64,000 nt of DNA from Sipunculus nudus (taxonomy: Eukaryota; Annelida; Sipuncula; Golfingiida; Sipunculidae), in assembly GCA_026874595.1 (NCBI GenBank), contig CM049308.1, forward strand, positions 22,545,867-22,609,866, written 5' to 3'. The translations under genes were made by a program, and so were the position numbers. The notes beneath the pieces were generated by a model. That model had not been told where the DNA came from. It made no database searches and was given only the letters and a program-made list of their open reading frames with translations. Each line of letters opens with the position of its first letter. The first letter of the stretch is position 1. Shown piece by piece: positions 62,501 to 64,000 of this stretch.

Positions 62501-62783
62501 AAAGACTAGAGCAATGTTACACTGATGTTATTTATATTTAAATAGGAGAAAGAACAACCGCCAGAGAGCCTATGAGAAACTCGAACGTCTGAAGGACCAA
62601 CAGCAGATGCAGCAGTTCCTGCAAGACTGCGATGAGCTCAGTGATTGGCTGGGAGAGAAGATGATCGTGGCCCAGGATGAGACGTACCGTGATGCTAAGA
62701 ACATCCACAGTAAATATGTCCGCCATCAGGCCTTCGAGTCTGAGATCGCTGCCAACAAGGATCGTCTAGAGAAAATACAACAG
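7763..62783 (+). CDS. beta-spectrin (spectrin beta chain), 5' part of gene, 25 coding exons, continues past window
   Basis: Beta-spectrin pairs with alpha-spectrin and cross-links actin into the submembrane skeleton. The spliced reading frame (exon coordinates in the summary) is 4005 nt, 1335 codons, without a stop. Domain order: acidic N-terminal extension (residues 1-44), CH1 (about 45-150), CH2 (about 165-275), spectrin repeats 1-9 (about 295-1256) and the start of repeat 10. Every junction is phase-consistent, and all introns are GT-AG except intron 15 (GC-AG). The order and spacing of conserved blocks follow fly and human beta-spectrin from memory, with almost no length change, so this is conventional beta rather than beta-heavy spectrin. 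The family is usually about 2300-2400 residues, so the ankyrin-binding repeats and any PH domain lie downstream of the window. Start codon and promoter evidence are in their own entries. Identity is very secure; the exact paralogue name is not assigned. Confidence 0.97.
7938..11722. other. beta-spectrin intron 1 (3.8 kb)
   Basis: Phase 1, GT-AG. No gene recognised. A CAG/CTG-rich patch at about 8400-8700 includes an inverted repeat (CAGCAGGCTG at 8524-8533, CAGCCTGCTG at 8570-8579). Otherwise unremarkable AT-rich sequence. Confidence 0.9.
11723..11874 (+). CDS. beta-spectrin exon 2: CH1 first half (residues 45-95)
   Basis: Begins in phase 1 after ATTTCAG and ends at donor GTAAGT. It encodes [19 protein letters not shown], then [20 protein letters not shown]: helix A of the first calponin-homology domain, which contains the first actin-binding segment of the family, and the conserved DLRDG..LIKLLE core. 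It continues directly into exon 3 at the L|P boundary seen in human (GERL|PKPTKG). Confidence 0.96.
12040..12200. repeat. degenerate tandem repeat of about 20-25 bp (ACAAAATGCCAT-like)
   Basis: Repeated, diverged units containing ACAAAAT followed by CCAT/CCATAG variants (for example at 12054, 12075, 12089, 12104, 12136, 12150, 12183). The array ends just before the mobile element at 12240. Confidence 0.65.
12286..12345. repeat. (GTCC)n / (GTCT)n microsatellite within copy 1
   Basis: About 60 bp of GTCC units with occasional GTCT. The longest of the four tracts at this place in the family. Confidence 0.95.
13122..13150. repeat. poly-C tract within copy 1
   Basis: A near-continuous C run with two A interruptions, matching the C run of copy 3. 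Confidence 0.95.
13837..14130 (+). pseudogene. possible LINE-type endonuclease fragment in repeat copy 1
   Basis: A 97-codon frame contains [20 protein letters not shown], then DHLFTNC and, further on, [14 protein letters not shown]. This resembles the C-terminal part of exonuclease-endonuclease-phosphatase domains of LINE elements (QLI..PTR....LD.IFTN ... SDH..V), with SDH degraded to SGH. A parallel fragment is in copy 3. It is too short to be functional. The family call rests on motif memory, not a search. Confidence 0.45.
14404..16360. mobile_element. 1.96-kb element with about 330-bp inverted arms rich in CCTAGG palindromes
   Basis: The left arm (14404 to about 14740) and right arm (about 16030 to 16360) are inverted copies. 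The ends read GTATATGTCACAGGCGAAAT and its reverse complement. Each arm has eight CCTAGG sites set in alternating inverted units of about 21-28 bp (AATCTCGCCTAGGCGGATTT and variants). Left sites start at 14450, 14478, 14506, 14527, 14555, 14605, 14626 and 14654; right sites at 16104, 16132, 16153, 16204, 16232, 16253, 16281 and 16309. Beyond the palindromes the arms still match (for example TTTGGTTTAATCATG). The core has no transposase, so this looks like a non-autonomous foldback element. Confidence 0.9.
17147..17190. repeat. (GTCC)n microsatellite within copy 2
   Basis: About 44 bp of GTCC units with one GTCT. Confidence 0.95.
19302..19325. repeat. 24-bp perfect palindrome
   Basis: TATTCATGAATG is followed immediately by its exact reverse complement, with no loop. 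It lies in the part of copy 2 not shared with other copies. Confidence 0.9.
20184..20357 (+). CDS. beta-spectrin exon 3: CH1 second half (residues 96-153)
   Basis: Acceptor GATTGCAG, donor GTCAGT, phase 0 at both ends, 58 codons. It encodes [20 protein letters not shown], then [18 protein letters not shown], and ends [14 protein letters not shown], the highly conserved last CH1 helix that contributes to actin binding. Confidence 0.97.
20358..25861. other. beta-spectrin intron 3 (5.5 kb)
   Basis: Phase 0, GT-AG. No gene or recognisable transposon. Two patches richer in G+C (about 22380-22600 and 23400-23960) interrupt AT-rich sequence. The 122-codon frame at 23482-23850 has no recognisable family features. 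Confidence 0.85.
25862..26034 (+). CDS. beta-spectrin exon 4: inter-CH linker and CH2 first part (residues 154-211)
   Basis: Acceptor TATGTAG, donor GTACGG. It encodes [20 protein letters not shown], then [20 protein letters not shown] and [18 protein letters not shown], the signature of a spectrin-type CH2 domain. The exon ends after two bases of an Arg codon completed in exon 5. Confidence 0.97.
26097..26109. repeat. poly-C run followed by poly-A
   Basis: Thirteen C followed by seven A. Simple sequence only. Confidence 0.9.
28044..28061. repeat. poly-G run
   Basis: Eighteen consecutive G, preceded by GGGA. Confidence 0.95.
29452..29525. repeat. (TA)n microsatellite
   Basis: About 74 bp of uninterrupted AT dinucleotides, preceded by a short CA-rich stretch. 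It produces spurious YIYI reading frames on both strands. Confidence 0.98.
35195..36743. mobile_element. 1.55-kb element with inverted ends flanked by TA
   Basis: The left end TACCGTAGATCCGCGTTTTG (35195 onward) and the right end form a perfect 27-bp inverted pair (35195-35221 and 36717-36743) including the outer TA on each side. TA target duplication points to the Tc1/mariner/pogo group. The interior has higher CpG than the surrounding intron and a diverged direct repeat of 264-bp period, but no transposase, so it is probably non-autonomous. The minus-strand frame at 36548-36949 crosses the right end and is not an element gene. Confidence 0.85.
35798..36326. repeat. imperfect tandem duplication (264-bp unit) inside the TA-flanked element
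   Basis: Unit 1 starts at 35798 and unit 2 at 36062. Both contain GCTAGTTCCGTAAT, then GACGGTTCGGGCACCA, ATATATTATGAT, and AATTAGCCA near the end, in the same order. Confidence 0.85.
38340..38640. repeat. dispersed repeat copy A
   Basis: Shares TGCTAATACACATC-like sequence, TTTCTCCCAGTT, CTGCCATTTTGCAT and CCAGATGT, in the same order and orientation, with about 47850-47990. It includes a 17-bp G run at 38588-38604 and a roughly 31-bp tandem pair at about 38485-38545 (TCATCCCCATGACCG). Confidence 0.6.
38588..38604. repeat. poly-G run
   Basis: Seventeen consecutive G inside dispersed repeat copy A. Confidence 0.95.
39990..40075 (+). repeat. possible tRNA-derived SINE relic
   Basis: GGCTCTTGGTTAGAGTGGTA followed by GACTCTTGATTAGGCAG resembles a decayed tRNA A-box region; no intact B box or cloverleaf is visible. 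Weak evidence. Confidence 0.25.
41383..41498 (+). CDS. beta-spectrin exon 5: CH2 middle (residues 211-250)
   Basis: Acceptor TTTCAG, donor GTAAGA. It encodes [20 protein letters not shown], then [18 protein letters not shown]; human has PDLIDFDKLKKSNAHYNLQN at this place. It follows the 15.3-kb intron 4, the largest in the window. The exon ends after one base of an Asp codon. Confidence 0.96.
41499..42362. other. beta-spectrin intron 5
   Basis: 864 bp, phase 1, GT-AG. Nothing beyond AT-rich intronic sequence seen. Confidence 0.9.
42363..42475 (+). CDS. beta-spectrin exon 6: CH2 end (residues 250-287)
   Basis: Acceptor TTCCCAG, donor GTAATA. It encodes [20 protein letters not shown], then [18 protein letters not shown], the near-invariant [17 protein letters not shown] block that closes CH2 in beta-spectrins. 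Confidence 0.97.
42476..42953. other. beta-spectrin intron 6
   Basis: 478 bp, phase 0. Nothing notable. Confidence 0.9.
42954..43141 (+). CDS. beta-spectrin exon 7: start of spectrin repeat 1 (residues 288-350)
   Basis: Acceptor CTCTAG, donor GTAAGT. It encodes [20 protein letters not shown], then [20 protein letters not shown], and ends [12 protein letters not shown]. The helix A Trp of repeat 1 is in LLEWI. The YRT.EKPPKF motif is diagnostic of beta-spectrin. The final Lys codon is split with exon 8. Confidence 0.96.
43142..43730. other. beta-spectrin intron 7
   Basis: 589 bp, phase 2. Contains the possible SINE head at 43367-43430. Confidence 0.9.
43367..43430 (+). repeat. possible tRNA-derived SINE head, degenerate
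   Basis: GGTGGTTCAGGCAATGGACT followed by TTGGAGCTTGAGGTCCCAAG and AAATCC parallels tRNA-derived SINE heads (GTGGTTNAGGCGCTGGACTT...GAGGTCCCGGGTTCGAATCC). The B box GGTTCGA is decayed, so it is not an active tRNA. Confidence 0.45.
43731..43913 (+). CDS. beta-spectrin exon 8: repeat 1 (residues 350-411)
   Basis: Acceptor TTGACAG, donor GTGTGT. It encodes [20 protein letters not shown], then [20 protein letters not shown] and [17 protein letters not shown]. The [15 protein letters not shown] block and ISDIN.AW.RLE.AEHER helix C are essentially those of fly and human beta-spectrin. Confidence 0.97.
43914..44262. other. beta-spectrin intron 8
   Basis: 349 bp, phase 2, donor GTGTGT. Nothing notable. 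Confidence 0.9.
44263..44520 (+). CDS. beta-spectrin exon 9: repeat 2 (residues 411-497)
   Basis: Acceptor ATCTGCAG, donor GTTAGT. It encodes [20 protein letters not shown], then [20 protein letters not shown] and [20 protein letters not shown], ending [11 protein letters not shown]. The order is the linker, helix A with its conserved Trp, and helix B of repeat 2, very close to other animals. Confidence 0.97.
44521..44951. other. beta-spectrin intron 9
   Basis: 431 bp, phase 2. Nothing notable. Confidence 0.9.
44952..45090 (+). CDS. beta-spectrin exon 10: repeat 2 helix C to repeat 3 helix A (residues 497-543)
   Basis: Acceptor TTAATAG, donor GTGAGT. It encodes [20 protein letters not shown], then [20 protein letters not shown] and WMDEIK. 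The continuous helix C-A linker [11 protein letters not shown]....LQ joins repeats 2 and 3. Confidence 0.97.
45091..45669. other. beta-spectrin intron 10
   Basis: 579 bp, phase 0. Nothing notable. Confidence 0.9.
45670..45835 (+). CDS. beta-spectrin exon 11: repeat 3 (residues 544-599)
   Basis: Acceptor GTTTCAG, donor GTATGT. It encodes [20 protein letters not shown], then [20 protein letters not shown], ending DGDFPEVG. The [15 protein letters not shown]...EADI block is the conserved helix B of repeat 3. The exon ends after one base of a Gly codon. Confidence 0.96.
45836..46745. other. beta-spectrin intron 11
   Basis: 910 bp, phase 1. Nothing recognised. Confidence 0.9.
46746..46990 (+). 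CDS. beta-spectrin exon 12: repeat 3 end and repeat 4 first part (residues 599-680)
   Basis: Acceptor CTTCAG, donor GTAGGT in phase 0. It encodes [20 protein letters not shown], then [20 protein letters not shown] and [20 protein letters not shown], ending LLVNKHK. It stops inside helix B of repeat 4, exactly where the candidate cassette exon at 49320 would join. Confidence 0.97.
47850..47995. repeat. dispersed repeat copy B
   Basis: Same order of blocks as copy A: CTAATACACATC, TCTCTCCCAGTT, CTGCCATTTTGCAT, CCAGATGT. Diverged and shorter, without the G run. Confidence 0.6.
49320..49394 (+). CDS. candidate alternative exon 12b of beta-spectrin (in-frame 25-codon insert, or a terminal exon)
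   Basis: Intron 12 contains an open stretch after acceptor TTGTAG reading [20 protein letters not shown] then NEWFK. It reads like spectrin: the first residues resemble helix B starts (human AFEDEMSGRS), and [13 protein letters not shown] resembles a helix A with its Trp. The neighbouring exons align with fly and human without it, so it would be an insertion. A phase-0 exit needs a GC donor (CAAG|GCCAGT). The nearest GT donor, at 49399, would shift the frame. Read through, the frame stops at TAA 49464-49466, so it could instead be a terminal exon of a short isoform. It may also be a dead exon copy. Transcript data are needed. Confidence 0.45.
49872..50072 (+). CDS. beta-spectrin exon 13: repeat 4 helices B-C (residues 681-747)
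   Basis: Acceptor TCTTACAG, donor GTTAGA, phase 0 at both ends, 67 codons. It encodes [20 protein letters not shown], then [20 protein letters not shown] and [20 protein letters not shown], ending EAVDFYQ. Helix C with its central Trp leads into repeat 5. Confidence 0.96.
50073..50453. other. beta-spectrin intron 13
   Basis: 381 bp, phase 0. The frame stays open some distance past the exon, but the donor GTTAGA and alignment end the exon at 50072. Confidence 0.9.
50454..50570 (+). CDS. beta-spectrin exon 14: repeat 5 helix A and start of B (residues 748-786)
   Basis: Acceptor TTGACAG, donor GTAACT, 39 codons in phase 0. It encodes [20 protein letters not shown], then [19 protein letters not shown], nearly identical to the fly ADADDVDNWMLDTLRIVSSE segment. 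Confidence 0.97.
50571..51970. other. beta-spectrin intron 14
   Basis: 1.4 kb, phase 0. Holds the 171-bp MITE-like copy at 51066-51236. Confidence 0.9.
51066..51236. mobile_element. MITE-like element, copy 1 (171 bp)
   Basis: Starts CAGTAAAACCTTGACATTTT and ends GAAGTTTTACTG, imperfect inverted ends, with TA on the left flank. Internal GACCACCAAT, GTGGTCA, TAAAGAG and AGGTGGTCA recur in order in the 53746 copy. The CAGTAAAACC terminus recalls pogo-type elements (inference). Confidence 0.75.
51971..52048 (+). CDS. beta-spectrin exon 15: repeat 5 helix B (residues 787-812), GC donor
   Basis: Acceptor CTTTACAG; 26 codons, [20 protein letters not shown] then DNLNDQ. The exon is followed by CAG|GCAAGT, the consensus for a GC-type donor. 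No usable GT donor keeps the frame, and joining this GC site to exon 16 restores the expected repeat spacing. Confidence 0.94.
52276..52440 (+). CDS. beta-spectrin exon 16: repeat 5 helix C and repeat 6 helix A (residues 813-867)
   Basis: Acceptor ATTTGAAG, donor GTAATG, 55 codons. It encodes [20 protein letters not shown], then [20 protein letters not shown] and [15 protein letters not shown]. The [16 protein letters not shown] linker matches fly almost exactly. Confidence 0.97.
52441..53110. other. beta-spectrin intron 16
   Basis: 670 bp, phase 0. Nothing notable. Confidence 0.9.
53111..53313 (+). CDS. beta-spectrin exon 17: repeat 6 (residues 868-935)
   Basis: Acceptor TTTCCAG, donor GTAAGG. 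It encodes [20 protein letters not shown], then [20 protein letters not shown] and [20 protein letters not shown], ending QEQLNQ. Helix B and the start of helix C of repeat 6. The terminal Arg codon is split with exon 18. Confidence 0.96.
53314..53962. other. beta-spectrin intron 17
   Basis: 649 bp, phase 2. Holds the second MITE-like copy, ending 45 bp before exon 18. Confidence 0.9.
53746..53917. mobile_element. MITE-like element, copy 2 (172 bp)
   Basis: Starts CAGTGAATCTTATGGCCACC and ends GAGGTTTAACTG followed by TA. Same length within one base and same internal order as copy 1, but diverged. Confidence 0.7.
53963..54059 (+). CDS. beta-spectrin exon 18: repeat 6 helix C to repeat 7 (residues 935-967)
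   Basis: Acceptor CGTTACAG, donor GTGAGT. It encodes [20 protein letters not shown], then [12 protein letters not shown]. The W...L.E.VD.K...L helix C is followed by the Y..EC.ET block that begins repeat 7 in all beta-spectrins. Confidence 0.96.
54060..54597. other. beta-spectrin intron 18
   Basis: 538 bp, phase 0. Nothing notable. Confidence 0.9.
54598..54726 (+). CDS. beta-spectrin exon 19: repeat 7 (residues 968-1010)
   Basis: Acceptor ATTTTAG, donor GTATGT, 43 codons in phase 0. It encodes [20 protein letters not shown], then [20 protein letters not shown] and EAK. The human counterpart reads [20 protein letters not shown], so identity is high. Confidence 0.97.
54727..55048. other. beta-spectrin intron 19
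   Basis: 322 bp, phase 0. Nothing notable. Confidence 0.9.
55049..55165 (+). CDS. beta-spectrin exon 20: repeat 7 helices B-C (residues 1011-1049)
   Basis: Acceptor GTTTGTAG, donor GTAACT, 39 codons. It encodes [20 protein letters not shown], then [19 protein letters not shown]. Human and fly share L..EA..LE.EHP..A..I and the VW.EM helix C. The first residue happens to be Met but is internal to the frame. Confidence 0.95.
55166..55649. other. beta-spectrin intron 20
   Basis: 484 bp, phase 0. Nothing notable. Confidence 0.9.
55650..55928 (+). CDS. beta-spectrin exon 21: repeat 8 (residues 1050-1142)
   Basis: Acceptor ATTACAG, donor GTAAGT; the longest coding exon here (93 codons). It encodes [20 protein letters not shown], then [20 protein letters not shown] and [20 protein letters not shown], ending [11 protein letters not shown]. 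The [18 protein letters not shown] block is diagnostic of beta-spectrin repeat 8. Confidence 0.97.
56741..56785. repeat. (GTCC)n microsatellite within copy 3
   Basis: About 45 bp of GTCC units with one GTCT. Confidence 0.95.
58293..58550 (+). pseudogene. possible LINE-type endonuclease fragment in repeat copy 3
   Basis: Contains [20 protein letters not shown] and [14 protein letters not shown], parallel to the fragment in copy 1 with a few substitutions. The frame stops at TAG shortly after. Not functional. Confidence 0.45.
58738..58827 (+). CDS. beta-spectrin exon 22: repeat 8 helix C to repeat 9 (residues 1143-1172)
   Basis: Acceptor CGTTACAG, donor GTAATA, 30 codons. It encodes [20 protein letters not shown] then [10 protein letters not shown]; human has RLQALDTGWNELHKMWENRQ here. 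It follows an intron carrying a 1.9-kb repeat. Confidence 0.96.
58828..59372. other. beta-spectrin intron 22
   Basis: 545 bp, phase 0. Nothing notable. Confidence 0.9.
59373..59450 (+). CDS. beta-spectrin exon 23: repeat 9 helix A (residues 1173-1198)
   Basis: Acceptor GATGTCAG, donor GTAAGC, 26 codons in phase 0. It encodes [20 protein letters not shown] then SKEEVP. It ends exactly at the helix A-B loop (fly SKDDTP, human AHTEMP), the site of the candidate microexon. Confidence 0.96.
59451..62005. other. beta-spectrin intron 23
   Basis: 2.6 kb, phase 0. Contains candidate microexon 23b at 60358-60381. No transposon recognised. Confidence 0.9.
60358..60381 (+). CDS. candidate 24-nt cassette microexon 23b of beta-spectrin
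   Basis: A 24-nt segment lies between acceptor TTTACACAG and donor CAG|GTAAAT and reads TTPGMDRQ. It is phase 0 on both sides, like exons 23 and 24, so inclusion or skipping keeps the frame. Without it, ...[15 protein letters not shown] aligns residue for residue with human EMPTTLEGAEAAIK, so it would add eight residues to the A-B loop of repeat 9. Both splice sites are good. Such short matches occur by chance in 2.5 kb of intron, so RNA support is needed. Confidence 0.55.
62006..62178 (+). CDS. beta-spectrin exon 24: repeat 9 helices B-C (residues 1199-1256)
   Basis: Acceptor GTTTCAG, donor GTCAGC. It encodes [20 protein letters not shown], then [20 protein letters not shown] and [17 protein letters not shown]. 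The F.TTM.AN.EKIN block is conserved in fly and human. The Arg codon is split with exon 25. Confidence 0.97.
62179..62545. other. beta-spectrin intron 24
   Basis: 367 bp, phase 2. Contains a short direct repeat (GGGATAATCCATAG near 62354 and 62374). Confidence 0.9.
62546..62783 (+). CDS. beta-spectrin exon 25: repeat 9 end and repeat 10 first part (residues 1256-1335)
   Basis: Acceptor AAATAG, donor GTAGGT. It encodes [20 protein letters not shown], then [40 protein letters not shown] and [19 protein letters not shown]. The FLQDC.ELS.W..EKM..AQD helix A belongs to repeat 10. The frame is still open at the exon end, so the gene continues beyond the window. Confidence 0.97.
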
Positions 62784-64000
62784 GTAGGTCAAATGAAGCT
62801 GCTGCAGGTTAATCCATATTCTTGTGTGTGTGTGTGTTTGTGTATCAAATTTATATTTGCTGAATGATAAAAGAGTAATTTACTTGTGTGTCATTAAGAA
62901 TATTCCAAAGGTGATGTTTTCATTTGCCAAGGACTGATAAAATCTTGCTCGGATTGTACTGGGCCAAACAAGATGTTTATATGCTAATGCTGTAGGTGTA
63001 TTTTCCCATAATTTCCAAACTTCAGGTTGTCTCTGAAGAACTGCAGATGTTTATATATGCTAAAATATGCATCTTTGAGATTATAGAAATTAAAGCATTT
63101 TTCAGAAATTTTCTCTTCTGGGTATGTTTCCTGTAATAATTATCTTAAGTACTGACTCAAGACGTGTTATATTAATGATTAAGAAACAGTACAGCAAGAT
63201 ACAGATCAAACTTTTACTAACTTGTCTGAAAGAATGCCTGTGTATTAAGACCACCTGTCCATTAAGACCACCCTTGAGTAAACTGAAAGCATTCAGTTCG
63301 GTGATAACTGAAATGGTCCTATCACACAGGTGTCTCTGTAATTGATAAAAGCTGCATGTAAAAAGAAAAAAGGTGTATTATTTTTAATTTTTAGCTCAGC
63401 TGACTATAAGTCATCTGAGCTATAGTCGTGGTCCATTGTCCGTCGTCCGTCCGTCCGTCCGTCCGTCCGTAGATGTGGCACGTTTTGAAACCGTAAGACC
63501 TAGGAATCCCAAATTTGCCATCATGTTAGATGTCCCCAAGATCTCCTACCAAGCCGAAAACTGGGTCTTTTCGACTTCGTTCCTTTGAGAAATTAAGGAA
63601 AAACCTTAATTTTTTATTAAAAACCTATTTTCACACTTCAGGACTGCCTAATATCAAAACCACTCATCTGTTTTTCCTCATATTTACCATAAATATTCCT
63701 CTATATAGTTCCTATGTACATTCAAGAAATTATGTCTGTATTATATAATTTAAAAAAGTTATGGACCCAAACATAATGCATTTTGTAAAAAATCAGGAAA
63801 GATATTTGATCACTTAACACAAAACATGGTAAAGCTATGGACCTTTTTTCCAGTAATATAACTTTAATTAATCAAAATTAAATTGTATACCCAAAATTAG
63901 ATGAAAATCTTTTAAATTTTTTAAAATATAAATAAAAATAAAAAATTGGTACCTTAAATTTTGGCCAACTTTGACCATGGCACGTTTTTTTCCTGTAAGT
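62784..64000. other. beta-spectrin intron 25, incomplete
   Basis: No acceptor joining the next expected repeat-10 segment is seen before the window ends. Half of the stretch is repeat copy 4. Near 63246-63275 there is a doubled ATTAAGACCACC motif. Confidence 0.85.
63393..64000 (+). mobile_element. GTCC-hairpin repeat family, copy 4 (5' part, cut by window end, subfamily 2)
   Basis: Same hairpin, GTCC tract (63438-63470) and middle region. It shares subfamily-specific runs with copy 2, for example GATATTTGATCACTTAACAC and TTCCAGTAATATAACTTTAA, where copies 1 and 3 differ. Confidence 0.9.

Noticed and set aside
1-64000. CRISPR arrays, rRNA, intact tRNA genes, bacterial operons
   Set aside because: No spaced identical repeats, no rRNA core motifs and no intact tRNA B box with cloverleaf were seen; the intron-rich gene rules out a prokaryotic context.

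Overview
The window looks like nuclear DNA of an invertebrate animal, most likely a lophotrochozoan such as a mollusc. It is AT-rich and intron-dominated, with canonical splice sites and many non-autonomous transposon relics. One repeat family carries a 5' hairpin followed by GTCC microsatellite DNA, a layout I recall as common in bivalve genomes. The taxonomic call is inference. The only gene I can support is the 5' half of a conventional beta-spectrin on the + strand.

I rebuilt the gene exon by exon from splice sites, reading-frame phase and similarity to fly and human beta-spectrin as I remember them. There are 25 coding exons: 7805-7937, 11723-11874, 20184-20357, 25862-26034, 41383-41498, 42363-42475, 42954-43141, 43731-43913, 44263-44520, 44952-45090, 45670-45835, 46746-46990, 49872-50072, 50454-50570, 51971-52048, 52276-52440, 53111-53313, 53963-54059, 54598-54726, 55049-55165, 55650-55928, 58738-58827, 59373-59450, 62006-62178 and 62546-62783. 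They join in one frame into 4005 nt (1335 codons) with no stop. The product covers the N-terminal extension, the two calponin-homology domains that bind actin, and spectrin repeats 1-9 plus the start of repeat 10. The remaining repeats, the ankyrin-binding region, any PH domain and the 3' UTR must lie beyond base 64000.

Layout: 1-7762 is upstream or first-intron DNA with a CpG- and CCAAT-containing patch at about 4800-5520 that could be a promoter. From 7.8 to 41 kb, four long introns (3.8, 8.3, 5.5 and 15.3 kb) separate the N-terminal and CH-domain exons. From 41 to 63 kb the spectrin repeats are encoded by densely spaced exons. Repeats sit in the introns: four same-strand copies of the GTCC-hairpin family (two subfamilies); a 1.96-kb element with roughly 330-bp inverted arms holding eight CCTAGG palindromes each; a 1.55-kb element with 25-bp inverted ends flanked by TA; and a pair of roughly 171-bp MITE-like copies.

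The most interesting gene-level observations are two candidate alternative exons, both in phase and both absent from the repeat alignment: a 24-nt microexon at 60358-60381 in the helix A-B loop of repeat 9, and a coding-like 75-nt segment at 49320-49394 in repeat 4. The second would need a GC donor. Intron 15 of the same gene clearly uses a GC donor. I see no rRNA, intact tRNA, CRISPR or prokaryotic feature.
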